A stretch of DNA of 64,000 nt. Source: Oxytricha trifallax. Its lineage: Eukaryota; Ciliophora; Spirotrichea; Sporadotrichida; Oxytrichidae. Both the position numbers and the translations under genes were made by a program. The number at the start of each line of letters is the position of its first letter. The first letter of the stretch is position 1. This document shows, one piece after another, positions 32,000-43,092 of the stretch. The notes beneath the pieces were generated by a model. The model searched no databases. It was not told the DNA's origin and saw only the letters and a list, made by a program, of their open reading frames with translations. The DNA lies in the NCBI GenBank assembly GCA_000711775.1, contig ARYC01001151.1, positions 1-64,000 of the forward strand. Reading direction: 5' to 3'.

Positions 32000-34200
32000 A
32001 AGCTAAATGAAATATCAATTACTACTGATCATATAAATGATGTTATATAAAACTTGGAGTTCAAATTCGAAGATTTAAATTTGGACTAAAGCAATTAATA
32101 ATTGTAAAATTAAATTAAAAGGAGAAAATTTAATTAAGATTCAGAATAAATTGACACATTTACATAAAATTAAAATCAAGAAAATGAAAACAAAGATTCT
32201 AATGAAATTAAAGTCAGTCAAATTTCGTTAGATATTGATGATTTATCTTATTATTTGTAATAAGAAGAAAATGAAGATTTAAGTGACTTAAGTGTTTCAT
32301 AATACTCAGACAAATTTCAAATAGATGATATTGAAGATGAGTAAATAAAAGACACCATTCAATAATAAATTGAAAATTAGGCTTTTACTTTATAAAATGT
32401 ATCGGGAGATGGGAATTGCCTTTTTCGAGCAATTTTACTTTCACTAAATTTCCCTGAAAATTAGTACCGTTTATTTAGAAGAATGGTAGTTAGCTACATT
32501 AAATTTAACAGAGCTAATTTTGAGTAAATGATTACCAACAACTACAATTAAAGTTTTGATGATTATGTTAATAGGATGGAATAAGATGGTATATGGGGTA
32601 CTTTTATTGAATTAAGAGCGCTAAGCAATATGTTTAGAGTATAAATATTCATTTATAATGATTTGACTTAAGAACCTCTTTATATTATAAACCAACAGAG
32701 ATTTGAAAATGCTATTAGAATTTTTTATAGAAATTCTCATTTTTAAGTAATCAGAGAAAACAATTAAAATATTATAGAAAATATAGGCCTTACCAAAGAT
32801 AGCGAATAAATATCATAAAAAATGCAAAATAAGAGTAAAATTAACAGTATATTGTAGATAAATGTACAATCGCCAGACTTAAGTGAAATTGATTTAAATA
32901 TCAAAGAGTTGTCTCTAATTATTTCTAAGTTTTAAAATTAAAATTAGAAGAAGTATCCACCAGTCCATACTAATATTAATAGATATAATGAATATCTGGA
33001 TTATGCTCAAAATAAAATAAATCCTTAATCTAATTCTAAGAGAAAAACGACTAAATCAAAAAAATCTAAATTTCACAGATAAGTTGAAAAATATAAGCCT
33101 GAATTAAGCTAAGTGAATTTAAGTAGTTAGAGTTCATCATTACTGATTATGAGGGATTTAGCTAATAAATAAGATATGAAACAATATGTTGTTCCTTATA
33201 GACATGAAATTTTAGATATAATAAGCAGCGCTCACAGATCTTAATAACTCACAGGTTTGCATCTAAATATTTAATAAACTTTAGATTATATCAAACATAA
33301 ATTGAATATTAGCTATTATGCTATGGAGTCTGATGTTAAGAAATATATAAAAAAAATTGTTAGGAATGTTTAGAGAAAAGAAATGTTAAATAACCGAGAA
33401 AATAATAATTCACACCAATAATATCATCGGAACCTAGAGAAGGAATTCAATTAGATGCTACTGATATTTCATTTTTGAGTAAAAGTCACCCATATTTACT
33501 ATGCATAATAGATCATTTTTCTAAATTTGCCAAAGCTTATCCTATTTAGAAAAAAACTGCTAAAACAATAGTAAACTGTTTAAAAGAATTTATATCTTAA
33601 CATGGAAAACCAAAAATAATATAAACAGATAATGGACTTGAATTTTGTAATTCCTTAATAAATGAGTTCTTATAAAATAATTAAGACATTTAGCATATCA
33701 CTTCAAGACCATACAATCCAAGGGCTTAAGGTTGTGTTGAAGCATTTAATAAGACAGTTAAGACAAACTTATTAAGTATTTATCAAAAAAAGAGGAAATA
33801 CTTTGAAATAAAAGAAGGGATATTAGATTTTTTAATGCACTATAATAATAATGTTCACACCACTACCAAAAAGTGCCCTAATATTGTTTTTAATAGTAAT
33901 GATCATCAATTATTTGAGGAAGTGAAAACAAATATGATTAAAACGTTAGAGAGAAGACTATAAGATATAAATATGTACTAAATTGGGCAAAATTGCTAGC
34001 TTTATAACAAAATTATAGTAAGAAACAAAAGATATATATAAAGAATTCAAGGAATGCATGGCAGATATGGTAGATATACAATAAAATGTACTATAACAAA
34101 TATTGATAGGGTTATAGTTTATATTTAAGTTGAACCTTAGTCAAATTTACCTTAGGATTTAGTGATAGGAAGAATTTACAGAACTGATTTTAAGAACATC
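32000..34200 (+). CDS. OTU-domain cysteine protease fused to a retroviral-type (rve) integrase
   Basis: Read with TAA/TAG as Gln. After an acidic, Gln/Asn-rich leader comes an OTU domain (about 32395-32770): SGDGNCLFRAILLS with catalytic Asp/Cys, a GIWGTFIELRALS block, and NSHFQVI with the His. A linker leads to an H2C2 zinc-binding domain (HREILDIISSAHRS, then paired Cys near 33360). The DDE core follows: IQLDATDISFL, IIQTDNGLEFC, NPRAQGCVEAFNK. This is the domain order of Ginger-type transposases. Integrase would insert the element; OTU removes ubiquitin, perhaps shielding the transposase from turnover (inference). Confidence 0.78.
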
Positions 34201-35160
34201 TAGGGTTACTATCTTGTATGAAGCATAAGACGTAGTTGAATTTTTTTTCCCAGAAATGGTTTTTAATTCAACAATGCGCTAAGTTGTTCTATGTATAATT
34301 AATTTAGTAATGTTTAATTGTTATTTCTTTTTAAAATTAAAAATATAAATTATCCAGCTACATATGATTTTGCTTCATTTGATTCTAAAAACAATCACTA
34401 TTACTATTCTTATCACAATTATCAGAAAATTTTATTTTTATTTATTCAATAATATATCAAAAGAATAAAGACTAAGAACTTCATCCAATATATTCATATA
34501 TTGCTACTATTGCTTAAAATCAATTAAAATAAAATGTTCATTTAGAAAAATGAATATGAATATTGTGTGTTTCATTCAATATATTTTATATAAATAATTA
34601 TTTTTCTATATAAATTTTTACTAATTTTTATATTTCTTAAATTGATTAGTAACATAATTAAATATGAAAGAATTAAATATTTAAAATATTTAGTGAAGCA
34701 AATTTTAATGATAATTTATTTTACCATTAATAAAAGTTATATTAATTATATAAAATATAAAAATAAGAAATCAACGAATATACCAATAAAATATTTTTTC
34801 TGATCCGAATCAATTCATGTTAACTTTTATTTTTATGGTTTAAAATAATATTGAAAACAAAAATGCTAATAAATATTCGAAAATGCAAAGAAAATATTAT
34901 TATTTCAGTAGAACTTACAAATATTAAATAAAATATACAATTTTTTGCAATATTTTTTTAATTTAATAAGTGTGAAATACATTGGATTTCTAAATTACAA
35001 TTTAATTAATAAACGATAGAATACATTATCACAACTTGAAAGTTAAACTTTAATAAAGAATGAGACGTAAACATTATCATAATAATTAACTATTTCTACT
35101 AATATAATTTTTATTATTTAAAGTAAAGGTGTTAGTTTAAATTTAGATTTTCAATTCAGT
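34201..35160. other. Gene-free 3' part of the Ginger-like element
   Basis: A/T-rich non-coding DNA up to the G/C-run terminal repeat. The interval 30905-31109 at the left end is similar in character. Confidence 0.5.
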
Positions 35161-35655
35161 CTTATTAAGGTGGGAGGGGGTTCTAGTTGAGGTGGGAGAG
35201 GGGGTGGGAAGGGGGGTCTCGGTTGGAACAGTGGTTCTTGCAACTCTGAAACCTGAGTACTTAAATGAAGTTATTTAAGAAGCTCATAAGAAACGCTACA
35301 GCATCTCTCCTGAAGAAAAAGAGAAGCAAGGTATTAAGATAAGTGACACCTGGCTGTAGGAACTTCAAAAGCATCCTTTCATCTCAAGTAAGCTTAGTCT
35401 TCTAACTTTATAGAAAAACCCGGTACTGCTATATACTTGATTAAAGAGCGACGCAAACTAAACAGAGAGAGAAAGTCACAAGTAAAGCATGAATTGAGTA
35501 AGAGACTCTACAAAGATTTCTAAAAGCCAGACGACAAGAACATAGATGTAGGGGCTGGCACTAAGAGAAGAAACATGGGCCCAAGCAAGCCTTAAGAGGA
35601 AGAAAAGAAAGAGAAGCCAAATACTATTACAAGCAAAAATAAAAAGTGAACTTAT

Positions 35656-36704
35656 TCATTCGTTTAAATCTAAAACTTATTTATATACACAAAATCTCCC
35701 TTCTCTTGGACATATTTTAGCTTTATCATCGCTGACTCTTTTAGCAGCACTCTTTATAAAATCGACTGTATCTATCTTCAAGTCGTGCATTAAATAGTAG
35801 AGTAGAAGTTACTTGTAGTCGCCTTTCAATAACCCCCAATATAATTCAATTACATTAAACTAAGGGCTGTAAGGAACATTAAATACAGGTGTTATGTTTA
35901 GCCTTTCATATTCCTTCCTTGAGTCTTTAGTTTTATGAACTGATAAGTTATCAACGAATAGAATAATCTCTTAGTCAGCGTATTTGTCTCTGAGTTATTG
36001 TAAGAACTTAATATATTATTCAGTCTTTATAGAGCGAGGGTGAATAACATAAGTCTCGAGGCCACTATCTTCACTTATTCCACCAAGAATAGCATGAGTT
36101 TACACCTTAACTTTTTAGTCATAAACTTCTATATTACTATACCTCTTGTACCAAGACCTTGATATAAAGGTATTGAATGTAAATACAGCCTCATCAGCGT
36201 GTATGAACTTTATATTATGCTCTTAAGACCTCTGCATTTAATCGAATATATAATTTAAATTAGTCTTATAAAATGGAACATTAAAGTCAATCACTCTCTT
36301 AATGAGATTTACTGTCTTGTAAGATATTCTGTTTTTTTATATATGTTCGCTATAGATTAAGCAGAGATATGAAGCTCATGAAATTGGCGATGAAACATCA
36401 CAGCTCTCTAGGCCAGAGAGAAGTGAGCCCAGTATTTAAGAGTCTTTTCATTAATTAGATAATCGATATGATGCTGCTAAAATTTTAGAGGTCTTTTAGG
36501 CTTAGAATTAAGCTGCTGCTTCTTTAAATTCAATGCTTATAGAAAATGAGACCTCACAGTTGCATGAGATTTATGGAGCAGTCTTGCAATAGATGTATAA
36601 TTTAGAACAGGCTAGAGTTATTCACTATATTCATCACATCCATAACGCAACTTAAACAATAAATCTATATACTCGTTGTCATAAACTAACCCCAAACCTC
36701 GCAT
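35656..36704 (-). pseudogene. TBE-E transposase (D,D34E)
   Basis: ATG 36704 (MRGLGLVYDNEYIDLL) to TGA 35656. Blocks FIHADEAVFTF, ILFVDNLSVHKTKDS and YSP.FNVIELYWGLLKG hold the two Asp and the Glu (D,D34E). Closest to TBE-A and TBE-H copies but less damaged than A in the middle. Small frame changes remain near 36340 and 35920. Confidence 0.82.
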
Positions 36705-37309
36705 ATACTCACTTAAATTACTAATATTTATACGTAAAACCCCTACATAAACCCTAATAAAACCCTAATAAAGTATGCCTTAATAGTCTACTTTTATCAA
36801 TCAAAAACTCAATCAAACTACTGAAAGAGTTTTGAGGTTTTGAATACCCATCTATTTCTTTTATATTTCCAAACTATTTTGAGTCACTGATGAATACTGT
36901 CTTTTTTGTGTTGAGTTTTAAGTTATGACTTTGTTCAATGTTTTTAAAACATTGAATTGTCCTCTTAAATTTTTGTTATTTTTGATTAAGATGTCATCTG
37001 CAAATACTATTAGCTTCCCTTTTTTAATGAGAGAGTAAAGTTACTTTGAGAATTGAGGGCATCCTGAAGGTAGATATTGAATAGCATTGATGAGATTTAC
37101 TCCCTTATGTTATCCCATTCTGTGTTTTTAAATAGTCATTTTCGAATTTTATTCTGTTGTTATAGTGAAGTTTTTATTAGCTTTATGGTTGTTTATCTTC
37201 CTCTGTCTTCGCTCTGTTCTTCAGTAACGTCATCAGCTTGTCTTACCAGACAGAGTCGTAAACCTTATGAAGATCCACAAGAAGGTAAGCTTCTCGTTAT
37301 TTGCTCTGA

Positions 37310-37885
37310 CTTCTCGATATCTTTACTTTACCGAATTCACAAAAGTTGAAGTACATTCGTTCAAAGTCACGGTTTCGATTTATCGTACTTCAATTTGAAC
37401 TTCACTTAAGGGAAGATTTGCTCACTCAAATATAACAGCTTGAGGAAATTATTTTGCGATAGTTGTTATAAACAGAGTTAGTAGCAATTTATAGTTACTT
37501 GAGTTATCGAGATGTTTTAAGGAGAGTAAATATAAAAAAGAATTTAGCTAAGATTTTTTTGGATGCTGATGTTCGTGTTACTAATGATACACGTTTCCCA
37601 GAAGAGTATCGAGGATAACGAAACACAAATACTCCCGTGAACAACTTGCACAGGGGTTACTATGTAGCCTAGTCAAGAGATATTCCTGAGATTCTTCATG
37701 CAGTGCACAGTAGCAGACTCATGTCTCTCAACACTTTGGCCGGCGTAAAAAGATAATCCTGTGTGTAACTAGTTACATCACCTGGGACAATTTGGGAAAC
37801 TAAGGTTAGGGGCCTTTTTGGATATATCTGTTCATCCGGGTTGGTTTCGAAAACATTGTGTTGTAGGAGCTCTTATTTCGCATGA
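37310..37885 (+). CDS. Possible coding frame through foldback arm and GC-rich core
   Basis: One plus frame stays free of TGA for 191 codons, with only seven TAA/TAG. It reads as protein: HLREDLLTQIQQLEEIIL, YSYLSYRDVLRRVNIKK, FLDADVRVTNDTRFPEEYRG, GYYVAQSRDIPEILHAVH and SSRLMSLNTLAGVKRQ, ending TGA 37883. I do not recognise it. Because the arm is duplicated inverted, the first half is also present on minus at 38542-38240. The core could instead encode a structured RNA. No clear start codon. Confidence 0.35.
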
Positions 37886-38542
37886 TGGGATCAGTCTCTA
37901 ATGTCCCTCCCTTGCCTAGCACAATTGCGAATTGAGTCGGTTTCAATATTAAGAGTATAATATGATTAAATAAAAAATATATTTATGCAACTTAACTATT
38001 CATTGTACAGTGATTTCTGTACTTAATGCAATAAATATCTTATACAAAAATTCTTTAATTTAAAACATCTATTATAAAATTAATAGTAGGAATTTATTTA
38101 AGTTAAAGAATTATATTTAAAAAAATATATAATAAAAATTATTTCGAATTTCTGAGTAGAAAATGAAGCAAAACTTATTATCGGCAAATTTTTTATTCAT
38201 GTAAATAATAATATTTTATTTGCAATTTTGAGAGTATTAGTGTTTCGTTACCCTCGATACTCTTCTGGGAAGCGTGTATCATTAGTAACACGAACATCAG
38301 CATCCAAAAAAATCTTAGCTAAATTCTTTTTTATATTTACTCTCCTTAAAACATCTCGATAACTCAAGTAACTATAAATTGCTACTAACTCTGTTTATAA
38401 CAACTATCGCAAAATAATTTCCTCAAGCTGTTATATTTGAGTGAGCAAATCTTCCCTTAAGTGAAGTTCAAATTGAAGTACGATAAATCGAAACCGTGAC
38501 TGTGAACGAATGTACTTCAACTTTTGTGAATTCAGTAAAGTA
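37323..38542. mobile_element. Foldback with ~310 bp arms and a GC-rich core, inside the LINE
   Basis: Arms 37323-37645 and 38225-38542 are inverted copies, with ends (T)TACTTTACCGAATTC / TACTTTACTGAATTC. Flanking TCT (37320-37322, 38543-38545) rejoins the LINE frame. The core 37640-37935 has far higher GC than anything near it; 37936-38225 is A/T-rich. A TGA-free frame spans left arm and core (separate entry). Confidence 0.78.
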
Positions 38543-38689
38543 TCTCTGCTAGAAATGCCTCTTAAGTTATGCAAGTTGGTGCAGTAGACGCATCTCATCA
38601 TATTAGCTCATTTAATTACACATGTTGCTTATTTATATTATTAAAATTTGTTGTAAATATAAAAGTGATATAAACATTTTCGCTTTAGA

Positions 38690-39159
38690 TTAACCAAAGA
38701 TTTGAAGCTTAATAAATTGCGATGAAACATCATAATTCTCAAGACCTGAGAGAAGTGAACCTTTTATTTTAGAGTATTATTATTAATAAGATAATTTAAA
38801 TGATGCTGTTTAAATTTTAAATGTTTTTTTTGGGTTAGAATTAAGTTGCTATCATTTTTAATTCAATGCTAATTAACAGTGAGACACCTCAGTTGCAGAA
38901 TCTTTTTGAGTATAATTGCATTAGATGTGTAATTAAGAATAAATTAAGAATAAGTCTGAGTTGATCAGTTTACAACCCTATCGAAAAGAAAATTTCAAGA
39001 GTAAATCTATTTATTTACTTTCATAAATTAACCCCAAATCTCGCATATGCTCACATAAATCACTAAAATTAGAAATTTAAACCCTCATTAAGTATGCCTT
39101 AATAGTATACTGTTTCAATAAAAAATACAATCAAACAATTTCGGTGTTTTGGGGTTTTG
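38690..39159 (+). mobile_element. TBE-F stub: transposase N-terminus plus right terminal repeat
   Basis: Carries the minus-strand transposase 5' part (block 'gcgatgaaacatca..', start region near 39050) and the right terminal repeat ending GTTTTGGGGTTTTG before ATT. Everything to its left is lost. Strongly diverged. Confidence 0.78.
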
Positions 39160-39656
39160 ATTAATATATACTCAATCTTAAGTAAGTACCTATTTTTTAA
39201 AATAAATTTATAATAAAGACCTTTATATAACTATAAGTGTACATTTTTAAAACTAAAATTAAACTTATTAATAATATCCCAAACTTATTACTTTAAATCT
39301 GAATTTTTAATAATAATGAGAATTTATTTAAAAAATAAATTAAATAGACTATTTCTTTTAAAACTAAAATATATTTTCTGCTTTACACTTCTCTGCTTAG
39401 GTAAAAATGATTTAGAATAATTATAAAATATTTAATGATTTAAATTAAAAAAAAAGCGGCAAAATCAATTCAAACTTTATCAATACATTCAATAATATGT
39501 CTTTATTTATTTTATTTATATCTTTTTTTATTGAAAATTAATTTATATTTACCAAATTTATTACTGTTTTTCCACATTTAAATTCTATAATTTCCAAATG
39601 TTTTTTATTTTATCAATAGTTTTAGAATTTTGCATGCTAAGAAAAATTCGCTTTCT
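39160..39656. other. AT-rich gap
   Basis: No gene or repeat recognised. Confidence 0.4.
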
Positions 39657-39658
39657 TA

Positions 39659-40466
39659 AAGTGAATTAAGTGATTTGAGAAGGGGTCTACAAAATTAATC
39701 AAAATTTTAATCATATAATGTATAGTTCATGTACAGTAATATAGACTTAAATGTGCCATAATCAGCTCTATTTCTTGCATATAGATCAACATCAGTTATT
39801 GTGCTAATCTCGAGATCGGTGCTCTTTCACATCATCAGGACTGAAGCATCAATAAAAGTCGAGTTGCAGGATCATATGTTCACATCTCAGACACATCTCG
39901 ATTTAAGACTGCTAATCTAAGGATCAGTTGACAGGGCAGTCCTCCATTTTATTAGGTGAAATTTTAATAAATTAGAGATTTTAATAAATTAAATCAGACA
40001 TGGTCTTAATTAATAAGTATCAGTTTAAAATTAATTAAGACATCACTATTAATAATTCGTTATAGATTAAAATTACTAGTTAAAACTTTTATCATTAATC
40101 ATTAAAACTCAAAAAGTTTTAATTTGTCTGATTTAATTTATTAAAATCTCTAATTTATTAAAATTTCACCTAATAAAATGGAGGACTGCCCTGTCAACTG
40201 ATCCTTAGATTAGCAGTCTTAAATCGAGATGTGTTTGAGATGTGAACATATGATCCTGCAACTCGACTTTTATTGATGCTTCAGTCCTGATGATGTGAAA
40301 GAGCACCGATCTCGAGATTAGCACAATAACTGATGTTGATCTATATGCAAGAAATAGAGCTGATTATGGCACATTTAAGTCTATATTACTGTACATGAAC
40401 TATACATTATATGATTAAAATTTTGATTAATTTTGTAGACCCCTTCTCAAATCACTTAATTCACTT
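39659..40466. mobile_element. Long-armed foldback element (AAGTGAATTAAG family), copy 2
   Basis: Arms of about 390 bp, almost identical, flanked by TA (39657-39658, 40467-40468). Same termini and length as 8431-9240, though interiors differ except for subterminal blocks (for example 'agagatcggtgct' versus 'cgagatcggtgct'). Confidence 0.8.
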
Positions 40467-40623
40467 TATTTAAACATCTACATATATAATACAGATATTT
40501 ATTCTGTCTAATATAATTTCTATTTTTAATAGCTCATTTTATCTATTTTTTAGGATTATGTTTAAGAATTTTTCAACCTTGATTTTCTTTACTCCTCTTT
40601 TAACACAGTTGATAAGATATCAT

Positions 40624-41002
40624 GGGGGGAAGTTTCCTGCCCCAAAAAGGTAGTTTCTTGCCCCATACATAAAAACATGTAATTTTTATAATTTTCAAAG
40701 AATCTCTATCATCAATTATGATATAGTTATATATTAATTTAGCTTCAAATATCATTTCTACCTTGATAATGAATACACATTTCAATGAAAATCACATCAA
40801 TTATTAATAAAAAACAAATTAATTAGCCTTGTTTATAATATATAATTTGATAAAGAATAATTATGTACCTTGAAAATTATATAATAGTAAATGTTGTTTA
40901 GTACATGAATATAATAATTGAAATTGAAATATATTTATTTCTAATAAAATTATTGCAAAAAACATAAAATTTTGTGTTGGGGGCAGGAAACTCCACCCCC
41001 CC
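40624..41002. mobile_element. Short inverted-repeat element (G-run/AAGTTTCCTGCCCC family), copy 2
   Basis: Flanked by GATATCAT at 40616-40623 and 41003-41010 (8 bp). Interior matches copy 1 at 4036-4458 in reverse orientation. It lies about 160 bp upstream of the ion-channel gene start. Confidence 0.82.
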
Positions 41003-41166
41003 GATATCATTTAATAAAAACTAATATCATTTTAATTTGATTATTTTTGCAATACAATAAAAATTATCTTTTATTCTGAGATTAAAATAATTTAAGCATT
41101 TATAAAACTCTTTTTTTAAATTTAAAAATATTAAGATTGCCAAGAGAATACAAAATATAAACTTTT

Positions 41167-42905
41167 ATGTCCAGCAAAAACTCAATTTTACTGTACAAAT
41201 ATGATAAAAAAGCAGAGTGCTATGTCATAAGGACGTGTGATACTTCGGTTACTCCATATGCAATTAGCAAACCTATTTTTCTGGATAATCCTAAACTAGT
41301 CTTTATCATTCATAATCCCGCAATATTTTTAATTAATAATAACAAACAAATACTTTATCATTCGAAAAGTAGTTATAGATAAAGTTTTACGATTGGAACT
41401 ATAAACTTCGAAAAAGGAACAGTTGAAGATACCACATTTATAGAAGAGTATTCACAAAATATTAGAAAGGTCTTTGAATTTTAATAAAATGAAAATTTGG
41501 GTATCATTCTTGAAATAGATGACCATGTAAAATTGTTTGTTTATAATTGGTCTAACATAGAAAAAATAAAAGAAATAACTGTTAATAATTATAGTCAAAT
41601 TTCATTATTCTATAAGTAAGAAAATGGCAGCAAGTGGTATGCTTGTGCTTTTAAAGACTCAGTACACTTTTACAATTTAGAAGAATAATAGTTAGAAAAG
41701 GGAGTAAACGGAAAAACAAAACCCACGTTTTAGGTATAGACACCTTTATAAGAATCAATCAAAACAATTTTCCTAAACACAAATAACTAACTTTTATACA
41801 TAAGTACAAACAATAATCTTTATCATTATGATATGACGAACAATGTATTCCTTCTTGATTTGACAATAAATACTTAACTTAAAACTCAATTTAGTTTCAT
41901 TAATGCTGAAAATTAGCTTGTATTACTAAATCATGGCTACCAAACTGACATGTATAATTTATCCTATAAATACAATAAATGGTTTTACAGTCAAAAGGTT
42001 TCAATAGACAACTCAAGAGGTTTAAATATTGATTTTGATAAAGCAGATGAAAACATAACATTTATTAAAGATTATAATAACTCAACTGCTTTTATTCTGG
42101 AAAACTCCTTCGAATTTGAAGAAAAGATTTTTAAGCATTATTCGGTATTCAGAGTAAGCACTTTAGTAGGTTCACATACTAACGGATCTCCATATAAATT
42201 TGATTTCTTTCACTATTAAGACTTAAAAAGACAAACAATTCCTTGGTAAACGTTGGAAATCGAACAATTAAATCAAAAATTCACACTCTACGATGATATG
42301 GAAAACTAGATAATTGGTTTCATTCAACAATTATATAACACATAAGATATTATAAACCAAATTTTATTAACACGTATTTTGATTTTAAGTTGGAATCAGA
42401 AAAGTATTATTCGAGAAAAATGCTTATTTAAAACAAAAGATTAAAAGTAATATACTCTGAAAGAAGATTTATACGTTTTTAATTAAATTCGCATTAATTA
42501 TAAAATATTATGGATTATTATTCAAAAATTCTTAAAATATAGAAACTCATTCTTAACAGATGTTGATATTATGAACAATATTAAAAAAGAAGGGAATCTT
42601 AAAAAGCTTTTAATGTATTATCCCTAGATAGGAAATATTTTGAATCTTGTGATATCTAGACCAAGAGTGATTGAATATTTAATAAAGTAGTTTTAACTCT
42701 TAAGTTCTTCTGAGTTGCCTATCCTCATTTTCTTATATGATCAACAATCTCCATTAGATGCAGCAATTAAAGCTAATTAGATAAAGAGTGTTTGTCTTTA
42801 TCTTGATTTGATAGTTAAGTTCCAAAATAATCATAGCTTCAACCACTTGATTGACAAAAACTTAATTTCTTTTATATTCATGCAAAGTCAGTTTTTTTAA
42901 TTAAT
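41167..42905 (+). CDS. Ion-channel gene, N-terminal segment (host gene)
   Basis: ATG 41167 opens about 575 codons with no TGA. Starts MSSKNSILLYKYDKKAE. The first 350 residues alternate beta-type strands with repeats like YHYDMTNNVF and MYNLSYKYNKWFYSQK, as in WD/beta-propeller-like N-termini of ciliate channel proteins. A helical region follows (MNNIKKEGNLKKLLMYYP, QQSPLDAAIKANQIKSVCLY) resembling ankyrin repeats. The remainder (43095-43540 and 51433 onward) carries the channel. The 150 bp upstream is A/T-only and presumably holds the promoter. TAA/TAG glutamines are abundant. Host gene by its open frame and lack of decay. Confidence 0.75.
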
Positions 42906-43092
42906 ATTCTATCCCTAAGTAGGAAAATTTTTTCCGATTTTAATTTTATTGAATTAATATATATATTAGATTAGAATCAATTTTTTATGATTAAATTTAA
43001 TCATCTTTTCTTTATCATGGATCCTTCTTAATTTTATATAAATTAAAATAAAATAAAACCAACTAATTTCCTTAATATAAAAATCTATAAGT
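42889..43092. other. Probable internal eliminated sequence (or intron) in the channel gene
   Basis: The channel frame is lost in about 200 bp of nearly pure A/T, with one TGA near 42990, and resumes at SEYFESNLPIIKINN. AAGT occurs at 42885-42888 and 43089-43092 in the same codon phase; removing the DNA between with one copy joins the frames, as an IES with a 4 bp pointer would. Alternative: an intron starting GTAGG at 42922. Confidence 0.4.

Larger units (their letters stand above)
30837..35230 (+). mobile_element. Ginger-like DNA transposon with OTU-protease/integrase gene and USP-like segment
   Basis: Termini TGTATCCAAAACGAGACCCCCC and inverse TGTTCCAACCGAGACCCCCC with C-rich subterminal runs; target copies GGTGTT (30831-30836) and GTGGTT (35231-35236), an imperfect 6 bp duplication in the TBE-E 22-kDa gene. 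Inside are a USP-like segment (31110-31610) and a long OTU plus rve-integrase ORF (about 32000-34200). Integrase-bearing DNA transposons with OTU proteases are known as Ginger elements. No capsid, envelope or reverse transcriptase is seen and there are no LTRs. Under the ciliate code the main frame looks largely whole, with perhaps one break. Confidence 0.78.
29289..35649 (+). pseudogene. TBE-E 22-kDa-type gene in three pieces
   Basis: Pieces 29289-29397, 30573-30836 and 35231-35649. The middle piece reads IEIPNYPEISVTNLYDDAM and LPERNFFFGV, then runs into the Ginger-like element. The last piece resumes at the matching codon, keeps the 26 bp intron (35388-35413) and ends TGA 35647. A one-base frame change near 29340 predates or accompanies decay. 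Confidence 0.8.
27115..36842 (+). mobile_element. TBE-E, carrying a foldback and a Ginger-like transposon
   Basis: Left end AAAAACCCCAAAACC, right end GTTTTGAGGTTTTG, flanked by AAT (27112-27114, 36843-36845). It landed in the LINE. Genes: zinc-finger/kinase 27300-28710 (minus), 22-kDa type 29289-35649 (plus, cut by foldback 29398-30572 and Ginger-like 30837-35230), transposase 35656-36704 (minus). Without its guests it is about 4.15 kb. Same subfamily as TBE-A and TBE-H. Confidence 0.93.
26840..38600 (-). mobile_element. LINE (non-LTR retrotransposon) fragments, split by TBE-E and a foldback
   Basis: Three minus-strand pieces. 38543-38600: ITQEAFLAEI, then the foldback. 37322-36846: REAYLLVDLHKVYDSVW (RT motif A, catalytic Asp), ISSMLFNIYLQDAL and LIVFADDILIK (the F-A-D-D catalytic box). 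27111-26840: ITKVKEAKYLGINVKLSP, the thumb block. Frames match across both insertions when each is dropped with one target copy (AAT, TCT). Towards 26170 the ORF likely continues. A frameshift or two lie inside, so the copy is dead. 5' end and tail not found. Confidence 0.78.

Noticed and set aside
30837-35230. Polinton/Maverick or LTR element
   Set aside because: An rve integrase is present, but no polymerase B, packaging ATPase, capsid, reverse transcriptase or LTRs; the ends are short inverted repeats. Ginger-type fits better.
37640-37935. Core of the foldback as rRNA, SRP RNA, RNase P or telomerase RNA
   Set aside because: GC content fits a structural RNA, but I could not match the diagnostic motifs (for example the C4A4 template of telomerase RNA), and a long TGA-free frame exists.
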